Part shown: one piece after another, positions 54,966 through 64,000 of the stretch
Numbering within the stretch: the first letter of the stretch is position 1
Layout: every line of letters starts with the position of its first letter
Source of the DNA: Paraphoma chrysanthemicola
Taxonomy: Eukaryota > Ascomycota > Dothideomycetes > Pleosporales > Phaeosphaeriaceae
Assembly: GCA_020744225.1 (NCBI GenBank)
Contig: JAGMWG010000006.1
Location: 930,001 to 994,000 of the forward strand
Length of the DNA stretch: 64,000 bases
Direction of reading: 5' to 3'
Notes under the pieces: model-generated
Told to the model about the DNA's origin: nothing
Database searches by the model: none
Seen by the model: only the letters and a program-made list of their open reading frames with translations
Position numbers and translations under genes: made by a program

Positions 54966-57900
54966 TTACATCTCGCATCCAAGGTTCGCGCGTAATTTCT
55001 ACTATCAATTAGTACAAAATGCTACTCAAGAGCCTCGCGTTACTTACTTTCCATCGCTCCGTATCAACGTCTGCCTGCGTAACCCCTACCGTATCGGCGA
55101 ACGTGCTCACCAGCTTCAACTTCTGCTGTTGAATCCATTGGATGTACTATGTTAGATCAGCACTTAGCATATCAGGCAAGATGGCTCCTAAAGAGTGTCT
55201 CACGGTTTCAATTGAGTTCGGTACAATATAACGCGTAACGAACACTTCGCGCATTTGGCCAATTCGGTATACTCGATCAACCGCTTGCGCCTCTGCCATT
55301 GGATTCCAGTGGGGTTCGATAATATGAACATGGTTTGCGGTTGTAAGGTCGAGTCTAAAGGATATACGCGTATCAGAATCTCGGTCATGGTGAAGCCATG
55401 TTGCAATTGGGAATAAACTCACCCTTCTCCGGCACTGCCGATGGTGGCCAGCATGATAGAGCAGTCACCATCCTCGGTGAAGTTCTTCAGTACGTTACTT
55501 CTTCCTTCAAGGCTCGTGCTGCCATCGATGCGACAACTTGTGAGCTCGAAGTGTGAAAGTGCTTGCTGAATAAGATCAAGCATTTTAGTCGAATAACTGA
55601 AGACAACGCTTGCACGGGTGAGCATTTTTCGAATTAATGCATATTCCTACCCGTACCTTTTTGCTGAAATGCAATTGCCTTCGATGTCGTATGTCGGAGT
55701 GTGCGCCGTGAGCAGATTGCCCAAAAGCGCCAGTACTTTGGCGGAGAATTTTGGTGAACCACCACTCTTGTCGCGCATTCGAACTTCGCCTGATGTAAAC
55801 ATCGATTCCTCTCGAGTATTCCACATCCGCAGGGCATTGTCAGGAAGTAGTTGTTCTCCGTGGTTGCATATCGAACGGAGAAAATTCAGCAAACAGATGA
55901 TGCCACCGCGGTAATTTTCGTCGGATCGTGTCACTGTAGTAATGGTTGTTTTGACTCCAGAGGTAAGACTCGCACACTTTGCCTTGAAAAAGTCGTAAAG
56001 AATTTGATCCTGTTGATCCAAGGACACATACATGGTCGTTTCCTGGCGTTGCGGGAGTTGGAGAACGTCACCTATACTTTCTTTGGTACGACGGAGACAG
56101 GTATTTCGCACCAGAATCTGCAGTCTCGCAAAACCATCTGATTTATTTTCCTTGATGGGTTTCGCGATCCAAAAGTCGAACATTGATTTTTCAGTGAAGC
56201 CAGGAACGCCCAAAAAGCTGAGAAGAGCACCGTAGTCGTCAAGAGAGTTGTGTATAGGAGTTCCAGTGAGGCACCACCTGTAGTAAGACTTGATCGAGCA
56301 AGCAGCTATGAAAGTCTGAGAAGCTCTGTTGCGGATGTGATGTGCTAAGTCGTATTCAGCATTCATTTCTCGTCAAAAGGGGAGTTTCAGACCTTCGTCA
56401 AGGACAAGGCGCCGCCATTGGTGTTGGAAGAGAGGTCCTTCAGCCTCACGATCTAATCGTAAAGTCTCATACGTTGTCACAATTACGTCATGATCATCAA
56501 ATCGCGGAGCAAGGAAATGTCTGTGTGGACCATGGTAGATCGCGGTTCGTAGCTGGCCGTAGCGCACATGCCTTAGTTAACGCGCATTAGCTTAGCCGAG
56601 TCTTGGAGCGAAAATCGTACTTACTTCCCTATCTGAGATTGCCAACCAGGTACAGCTATCTGCACTTTAGCTTTAGTGTTTAACTCGATGACTGAGACAA
56701 CTTACTCGACTTGGTTGTCACCACCAGAGTTGGGAGCGATGGATCTTCGTTGCCAGTGTCGTGATCTAGAGAAGTACAGATGAGAGCAAGTATACTTAGT
56801 GTCTTTCCCAAGCCCATATCCTAGTCTAACTTTAGAACTTCTGTCAGGTAACGGGTGTATCAGTTGATTAACATACATCCGCGAGCAATCCGCCTTTGAG
56901 TGGCGTTGGAGATCCACTATACACGCCAGTAACCATATTTCGATACCTATTTCGCGTCAGGAAGTATTTCTTCGCTGGTATATAATCTGGCTCACCTTTT
57001 CATGACATCTGCAGATTTTGTAGGTTCCCAGATGGAAGGAAACTCGCACGAATCAATGTCACTCAATTCTCGCTCCATCATCATAGCCACTGCTGTAATT
57101 TGATGTCTGTACATATTAGCAGTGTAGTGAGAAGTTGAGCGCCCAGACCCTTACTGTTTGAGGTCTGATTTCACTCTATGACTGATCAAGTTATGGAAGC
57201 GACTTCCCTTGTCGCATTCAAGTCCAACACGATTGAATATTTGCAAGACGCGGCTCTTGTTCAGTTCGGTAAGTGAGCTCACAGGCCTTGCGGAAGACGA
57301 ACTAAAGCTGATTGTATCTTGCAACTTAGGCATCGAAGCTCCGGGTCGCACTAGATAGTGAGGATTGCAGTATTCGAGCTCTCCACACTCTTCGACGTAC
57401 GGATGTTGGAGAAATTGGTGCGAATCAGACAGCATTTTTCCAATTCGAAATCGATCTTGTTGTGGACCAGCAAGAACGATCCGAGCTGTAGAGCGATGCC
57501 AAAGGGTTAAACCTTTCTTCCCAACAGATTCGGATGAATCAGCTGTGGCCTTGATCAAAGTTGCAGATATCTGCACTGCTGTGTCGCCTAAGACCTTGCG
57601 GACTACCGGCAATCTAATGAGTCCAGCATACTTGCCGCAACTCTGGAAACTGATCTTCACCATCTCTCCAAACTCCTCTAGAGTAACCGGGATGGGTTCT
57701 TCGAGCTCATCTCTTTTAGAAGCCGATGTGACTGTCACAATAAGCTAGTGACATTAATTATAATGCTTTTGAGTGAATTTTAACAGCTTACAACGCCAAA
57801 GCAGGCTCTCGGAACCACATTTCCATCATCCAGTGATAAGTCCTCATCCTGTAACTCCACGCCGTTCTCGGACCACGGATGTGGTAGAAGTGTCGATTCG

Positions 57901-58190
57901 TCGGCAAGATCGTAGTCAAGAACAGCGGGCAGAGATCTATTGTCCCGAGAAGAATCTTCTAGATGTAATGCGAGGTTCTCTGTGGTGATCCTTGGACTTT
58001 GCGGAGTGGAGCAAGATGTCGGTGAAAGAAGCTTAGCACCATGCGAGTCTACGAATGAATCGTAACCCCTTATGCATTCGAGCGGAATGTCGGGGCTTTG
58101 TTCATTTGATATTTTGAATGGCTTCTTCAGCCTGACCCCGTGGGCGGACTGCTCTGCAGAGGGGCGTTTTCTGTCATCCAAACCAAACAT
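54966..58190 (-). CDS. SNF2-family DNA-dependent ATPase without RING
   Basis: About a dozen exons, roughly 870 residues, start at 58190 (MFGLDDRKRPSAEQ), stop at 54966. The N-terminal third is unlike known domains; next come HQITAVAMMMERE (Q-like motif), KGGLLADDMGLGKTLSILAL (Walker A, built over a splice between the two Asp), TTYETLRLDRE, VLDEAHHIRNRAS (DEAH box completed by a splice with GTCTGA donor), WCLTGTPIHNSLDD, SICNHGEQLL, SVVFSYSTKMLDLIQ, ATIGSAGEGLDLTTANHVHIIEPHWNPM and QAVDRVYRIGQ. Order and spacing fit Rad5/Rad16/HLTF-type SNF2 proteins, but the segment between the helicase halves has no RING Cys pattern. The last exon reads KLRANLGCEM. All helicase motifs are intact, so a working ATPase is expected. 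Introns typically 45-60 nt. Confidence 0.88.
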
Positions 58191-58686
58191 CTTTACAATC
58201 GTTGGAGGTGGGTTCGGGCCTCCTGAAGGATCTCATGGGCAACAGTAGGAAACAAATCAATAGCCTTGATCCGATGTGCAAAATATGGAGGCTGTGTAGG
58301 ATTTTCACCGCTCAGGCTGCATGCAAGGCTGCAGCCGCGGGACGCGGATTTTCACCGATCAGGCTGACATGTGAGGCTGCAGCTGTGGGACGCTGTTCCA
58401 CGACAAAGTGCACAGCCTGCGCGCGAGAACACAAACCCTCAGCTACGCAAGATTTGCAGGGTTTCAGTGGATTATGACCGTATCTATGGCGCCTTACGCC
58501 GGAGCCTTGAGTGTGCCTGCTGGTCAGCCTGCATAAACCCAGCCAGCTGAGCCCCCGCCACGAATTCGGCTGCGGCCGCACCGTAGTGAGCTAAGAGTCA
58601 GCCTTTCTTCAGTGATCTATCACACTTGCCCCACGCGGTCTACTGGGTTTCACTTGGGCGACACTCAGTTTCGTCCGTAGATCGAG
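58191..58686. promoter_or_regulatory. Shared head-to-head promoter of SNF2 and NACHT genes
   Basis: 496 bases between the two divergent starts. It contains the 47/48-bp tandem repeat listed separately and several further CAGCCTG/CAGGCTG words, so it is probably a bidirectional regulatory region. No ORF. Confidence 0.55.
58299..58393. repeat. Tandem direct repeat, 47/48 bp x 2
   Basis: Copy 1 58299-58345 and copy 2 58346-58393 both begin GGATTTTCACCG, continue TCAGGCTG, then AGGCTGCAG and end GGGACGC. They differ at a few positions and by one base in length. Confidence 0.85.
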
Positions 58687-61600
58687 ATGGCGAACGCAAA
58701 TAAGGTCAATGACTCTTTCCAAGCGGCATTCAACACTTCAATCGAACAGTTTCGGGTGAAACTCAAGAATGACGACCTCTACCGTGAAATTCTACAGACA
58801 AGGAAGATCGAGGAAGTCTACGACATCACGGATAAGCTTCAAGAAGAACAATCGCGTACAGGAAGACTTCGGCATCTGTCTAAAATAGAACCTTTTCTCG
58901 AAGGTTTAAGAGGATATGCTAGCGTTATTGAAGTCTTCATGCAGGCAAAGCCCGACGTTCTTGCTCTCATTTGGGGCCCCATCAAACTCCTGTTACAGTG
59001 GGCGGACGTGCTGAAGCAATCAATGGACGCTATTGTCGATACTGTCGCAGAGATTGGTGACTTGATCCCGGAATTCCGGATATCCAGTAAAGTGTTTGGC
59101 GAAAAGACAGCCATTCGAGATGTTTTGCTCCTCTTCTTCAGGGACATTCTTGACTTCTATGTTATTGCGCTGAAATTCTTCAGCTCGCCCCGTGAGTATC
59201 TCCTCTAATTTTTCATTTGTACAGGCAGCTGATCCGCTGGCGTGCAGGGCTCAAATTCGTTTTCGAAGCTCTCTGGCCTAGGCAAAGGAATAGGATCAAG
59301 ATTGTTGTAGGCCATTTACAGAGACACACGCACCTGCTGAGGAACGAAGTCCGTTTGGAACACATACAAGCAGAGTATGAATTCAGAAAAAAGGCCCTGG
59401 AGTTATTCGATGAAGCTGAGAACTCGCACCGGCTACAAGAGTACCAGAGTCTTCGAACAAGCATGGCGACGAGGAAGTACGAGGAAAAGCTCCAATACCT
59501 TGATGATCGTTCATGTCAGGACGCTGGGCTATGGCTGATGAAGCACATTGAATTTTGTAGCTGGATAGAAAAGTCGCCTGGATCCAACTCTGTTCTTTGG
59601 TTGCAAGGAATACCTGGATCTGGTAAGTTTATCCACAATAGTACTACTAGGAGGTGGTAACATGTCTTCTAGGGAAAACTCACCTGGCTGGGAAGGTGGT
59701 TCATGAAGCGCGGAAACGAGGACACTCCCTCTTCGCGTTTCTAACGTATACTCATACAACAAGTGTTTCGGCTTTGTCAATTCTGCATTCTTTAGTTTTC
59801 CAGCTATCTGCCGACGACCCCGATCTACAATCCATTCTGTGCCAATCAAGTGGCGAGAACTTTCGACACGATATAGACACCGCAAAGTCCGTCTTCAAGG
59901 CCGTATCTTCTATCGCTGGAGCCCTCTACATCACAATAGACGGGCTTGACGAGATTGAGAGTGCCCCACGCTGTCAGATTTTGAGTATCCTGCTCCAATT
60001 TGCATCCGAGATTGACGGGCTTCGTCTACTGGTCAGCTGTCGAGCCGAAGCTGACATTTCACTCCTGCTCAAGGGAAAAGGCTCAAACATTCGCATCAAT
60101 GAGCTGAACATTGAAGGTATCCAGTCATTCATTACACAGCGCGCCTTCAGATGGTACAACGAACGCAATTTCATTCCAGAAGCGCAGAAAGATATAGAAT
60201 GTCTTCTTGAGCCATTAGCTGGCAAATCAAAAGGTACGACATCTTCCGGGCAGCAGACAGGCTGTTGATTTGTAGTCTAGGCATGTTCTTGTACGCCAAG
60301 ATTGTGCTTGATACAATTGAGTTCCTGGAGCCAGATGAAATTCTGGAAGATCTCAAAATCTTGCCAGAGACCATGGATGATGCGTGAGTACACAGACTCA
60401 TATAATTTTTTCTCCACTGACTGTGTAGATATGGCCGCATCTTGTTGCGCATCAACCAACAACCTCCAATCGTGAGAGAGAAGGCTCGATCAATCATTGG
60501 CTGGATAGGTGTTTCCCCAACACCTTTCACAATACACGAAATAGAGCAAGCTTTACTTGTGCAATCCCAAGGAATAGATGGCACAGCAGTTGTTAAGTCG
60601 AAGTATCCAGTTGACCGTGTCTGCGGCCCAATAATCGAAGTGGTCGACGGATATATGCAGTTTGTTCATTTCACAGTTCAAGAGTAAGCACCTCTTGTGC
60701 AGTTCGCATGGTTGATGTTGAATTTGATCTAGGTACTTCCTGAGTCCTCTCATTAGCACGGCCATTGATCCAAAAGTCGCTCGGCTGGGGCTGACTGCTT
60801 GTTGCATAACTTACCTTTGCCAGCGCCATCACGATCGAGATCTGGAGCCTGCGACAATGAGCCAACTTATTTTCACCGGTGCATATAGATTGCACGACTT
60901 CGCAGTTCTGTACTGGCTCAGTCTGGTGGAATCAGTCTTCTCCACCTACTCATTCGACGCTATTCCGGTAGAACTTACTAATCTGCTCGAGACGCTCCGG
61001 GCCAAGAGAGAGAGCTCATCAGACAGGGAACTCGAGAATCCATGTGTGCCTCATCACATGATACAACTGAGGCAAAGTCGGCCAGAACTGGCTACCGTGC
61101 TTTGCAATTCCATCAAATTCCGAGCATCGTATGGCAAATCGTCATTGAGAACTCGAGCCAGTAAGTTTCAAACAACAACTACAGAGCATCCATTGATCTC
61201 CCACAGGTGTCGCCTGTGCTGATCATGACCCCCTTGATATCTCTCTGACATCTTGCTATGTACATGCGCAAATGGAAACCCTCCTCAAATCTGCGCAATT
61301 CACTCAGCGAACAGTACAAGACAGTTTGATTCGCCACTATGGAGAACGACTATTCAAATGCCGATACCTGTTTTGCACCCTTCGACGACATGGTTTCAAC
61401 TCCAAAGCGTCTCGTAACTCACACGAAAAAGAACACGAGAGACCATGGATATGCGGTGTTGAGGGGTGCGAATTTGAGAACGGAGGTTTCTTGTCGCGCA
61501 AAATGCGAGATGACCATTTGGAGCGGTTCCACAACCATCACGATGTCCTGCCAAATGGAGATCTCGAGAAGCCTGATGAAGCTGACTTGAAAAATGTCTG

Positions 61601-62555
61601 CTTGGATCTGGTAAAAGCCGATGATGTGTCAAGCATCAGAGAACTGGCTGCGACTGGTATGCTCAATGAAAAGGGCTACACGGTCGACCTGATCGCTTGC
61701 GCTGCACAACACGCATCTCCGGAGATGATGAAGATACTCCTAAATCAAGGGAAGGGCCAAGATCAAGACCTAGTATTCAATTACGATAGCCCCTTTAGAT
61801 GGCTTCTATTGCCTGAGATAGTAGCAGGTAACAATTCCGAGATGTTAGAGTACATTCTGCAAGGAAGCCTGGAGGACTGGAAAAAGCAGACTAATTACAG
61901 AAACGAGGCTACTATAAACAGAAAATTCAAGGATGCCAAAGGTGCCAGTCTGTTTGAGGTACTGGCGAAGGGAAATGATGAGATGCTGGGTAGTCTTTGC
62001 AGGTGGGTTGAGAAAGACGTTCTCTCAGAAGAAACAAAACCTTATCTTGTCTCCTACCCCATGGTAGCGGCGACAACAGGAGATGTATATCGAGAACAGA
62101 TACTCCTCGGACTATGGAGAAAGATTCCATCTCAACAGTGGACAAAAAGTTATTGGAAGAATGCTCTGATAAGTGTTGCGTCGTCGACACGATCCATCGA
62201 ACTTGCAAAGTTTCTGATTAACCAGGGAGTTCCGGTAGACTGGAGGAACAGTGAAGCGGTGCCAACACCGCTTGTCCATGCTGCACGCCATACCAGTTCA
62301 GAGGCTGCAGAACTTGTACGGTTACTAGTTTTCAACGGAGCGAAAACTGTAGTGGAAATGGTCAAGGGCAATAGCCAGAGGATTCGTCGACGTGTTAAAC
62401 AAGGCATGATTACTGAAAACATACAAAGGTCTCAGATTCATGTTTCTGAGTTAAAAGGCGCCCAGCAAATTTCAAAATGGCTAGGTGTCAGCTTCGACGA
62501 ATTGGTCGCTCAAGCAACGAAAGCAAGAGGAGAACTGGAGAGTTCGGACACATGA
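58687..62555 (+). CDS. STAND receptor: DUF7708-like / NACHT / C2H2 / ankyrin-like
   Basis: Seven exons, introns 59192-59247, 59633-59672, 60234-60280, 60384-60428, 60684-60732 and 61160-61206, about 1194 residues. The N-terminal helical domain has YASVIEVFMQAKPDVLALIWGPIKLLLQ, typical of the DUF7708 region preceding fungal NACHT domains. NACHT: P-loop WLQGIPGSGKTHLAGK (Lys-Thr reconstructed by splice 2), Walker B ITIDGLDEIES, RLLVSCRAEADIS sensor. The winged-helix-like part includes GWIGVSPTPFTIHEIEQAL and VHFTVQEYFL. Then come two C2H2-like fingers (C....C / H....H: FKCRYLFC...HEKEH and WICGVEGCEF...H....H) near 61345-61530, then ankyrin-like helices to the end. A fungal NLR-type sensor for non-self recognition or programmed cell death (family knowledge); ligand unknown. 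No broken motif seen. Confidence 0.9.
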
Positions 62556-64000
62556 ATGGTAGACTGGTGTACTCAATCAGGAAAGAAGACTTGAATATCA
62601 AACCGGCATTTTGAGCACGATTCATTTCCAATCCTCCTCCCCCACTCCTAAACTTATATTCTACTCATCCTCATATCTTCTACATACGACCAGATGACGC
62701 TAAAAACAAGAGCTTTCTTTTCGCTTAGCCCTACTTATAAGTATAGAGAGAACTAGTATTAACTTTAGTAAGAAGGCTTATAACATAATGATTATAGCAC
62801 TTTATAGCCTAGAGTATAGATTTTATAATAGTATCTACACCTTTCAAATGAAAAGGTATTCTAACTCGATATATTATATAATGTAGCTTACTAATACTAA
62901 AATTCTTCTACTATCTTCCAATATTATGTGTTATCTCTAACATAAATAATTAATCTATAATAGTATTAAGTGTAACAGGCTTCTATTCAGCTTTTAAAAA
63001 GACGTAAGATATTACGCCAGTGTACCGTAGTAAACGTTGTGTCGCTTTTTCCATCATTCTCTCTGATGCCCAAAGCCTCTATGACCCCAACTTTCTCTTC
63101 CTGATTGTTGGTGCACAAGAAACATACGGACCATCCTTGACAAATGGTGTTCAATGACGGAACTGTTGACAAAAGTTGTACCCTTTGATGAACCACCGAT
63201 GAACCACTATGGAGAAAGGTCACAGCCGCGGAGCTGACTTGAAAGGTTTATGGGAACGCTACTTCATCCAATGCGGCGTCTTGATGTACTCAACGTCGCC
63301 GACTATGTTAGGAGAGTCCGAAGTACGGGTTTTCCTGCAATGTAGTTCGATTGTGAATATGAAAGGTTCCAAGCTCAGCGCAAGTCGAAACAAGAAGACT
63401 AAGAAGAACCCTATTTGACCAGAATCGCTACCTTCTGGTGATGTGAGTTTCAAGAAATCAAAGCTTCTAGCTCATATTGATAGTATTGTTGCTGAGCATG
63501 CTAGCAAAACTGCCAAGACATTCAATGAGCGAGACACGACCCAGGAAGTGAAATGGAGTCTTATGAGCGCTTTGACCACTAACTGCACGTAAAAAATGAC
63601 TATCAGGTGCATGAGACATGCGACGAGTAGCAAACGCCGTCGATTAGGTAACTTGAAGAGATCATAAATTAGAAAATACATGTCTACGACCAAGCTGAAG
63701 ATCATGGAGCGCAATGAAACTCCTTGTCTATCATGAGATATGGGGACCAGAACCAGTGAGCGTGAATGCGAGGTTTCGTGGAGAAAGTGGGTGCCAATTT
63801 GGGGACGCTGTTGTCTACCATGTCAGGCTCCTCAACGCCGTGCTCATCGGCGTCGAAGGTATTGAGCAGGCCGTGCCCACTCCTTCGCTTCTTCACAATA
63901 AAGCTACTAATGGGCAGAAATGTCGCGTAGGGGTATCGCAGTCGAAAAGGGGAGGAATTCCTCGTCGTCTACTCTTGAAAACCTATGTCTCAGTGAGACG
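62556..64000. other. Downstream region, no gene recognised
   Basis: 1.45 kb to the window end. The first part is the TA-rich tract. From 63000 on, short minus and plus frames (up to 80 codons) carry no domain. Part of a gene continuing beyond the window cannot be excluded. Confidence 0.4.
62700..62990. repeat. TA-rich, RIP-like tract (right edge of island)
   Basis: About 290 bases of very high TA content with frequent TATAAT/ATTAAT words and few CA/TG dinucleotides, like the tract at 53950-54145. Interpreted as a RIP-degraded repeat. Confidence 0.65.

Noticed and set aside
63209..63896. Several short frames near the window end
   Set aside because: None exceeds 80 codons or shows a motif; a gene running past the window edge cannot be judged.

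Overview
The window is a euchromatic segment of a filamentous ascomycete genome. Genes are compact and monocistronic on both strands, with short introns (mostly 40-120 nt) carrying GT..AG ends and CTGAC/CTAAC-type branch sites. Families that are widespread in fungi are present: a TRF-type telomere protein, an isoamyl-alcohol-oxidase-like flavoenzyme, NACHT/ankyrin receptors and GDT1. Gene content and intron style fit a Dothideomycete, but that class assignment is inference. No rRNA, tRNA, CRISPR array or intact transposon was recognised.

Layout. 0-10.5 kb: a non-canonical Hsp70-like ATPase (-), a single-pass membrane protein (+), a two-exon protein with an NLR-type helical N-terminus and a disordered tail (+), a secreted M20 metallopeptidase (+) and a small unknown (-). 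11.6-24.7 kb looks accessory: a repeat-containing secreted protein with a possible Kex2-released four-cysteine C-terminal peptide, an alpha/beta hydrolase, two tandem paralogous C2H2 zinc-finger genes whose 5' parts lack an ATG, a secreted FAD oxidoreductase, two small secreted proteins and a WD40 protein. 25-53.5 kb is mostly conserved housekeeping: pantothenate kinase, a DUF2256-like zinc-ribbon protein, a telobox/TRF-type protein, GDT1, a P-TEFb/CTDK-type cyclin, an HSL-type esterase, a MAK32-like pfkB kinase, an adenylate-kinase-like protein, seipin, a large acidic nuclear-looking protein, a 1004-residue mitochondrial-looking protein and a zf-PARP protein.

53.9-63.0 kb is a distinct island bounded by two TA-rich, RIP-like tracts (about 53950-54145 and 62700-62990). 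It holds two many-intron genes head to head: a RING-less SNF2 ATPase (-) and a DUF7708-like/NACHT/C2H2/ankyrin STAND receptor (+). They share a 496-bp intergenic region that carries a 47/48-bp tandem repeat. This pair is the best candidate in the window for an undescribed system. The functional link rests only on arrangement.

Three other points deserve attention. The cyclin gene has 198 sense codons open in the same frame immediately after its TAG stop. A cysteine-rich secreted gene similarly continues in frame after TGA. A strong hairpin sits inside the unusually long first intron of the pantothenate kinase gene. Exon structures below were derived by eye from splice motifs and frame continuity; those called uncertain should be read as models.
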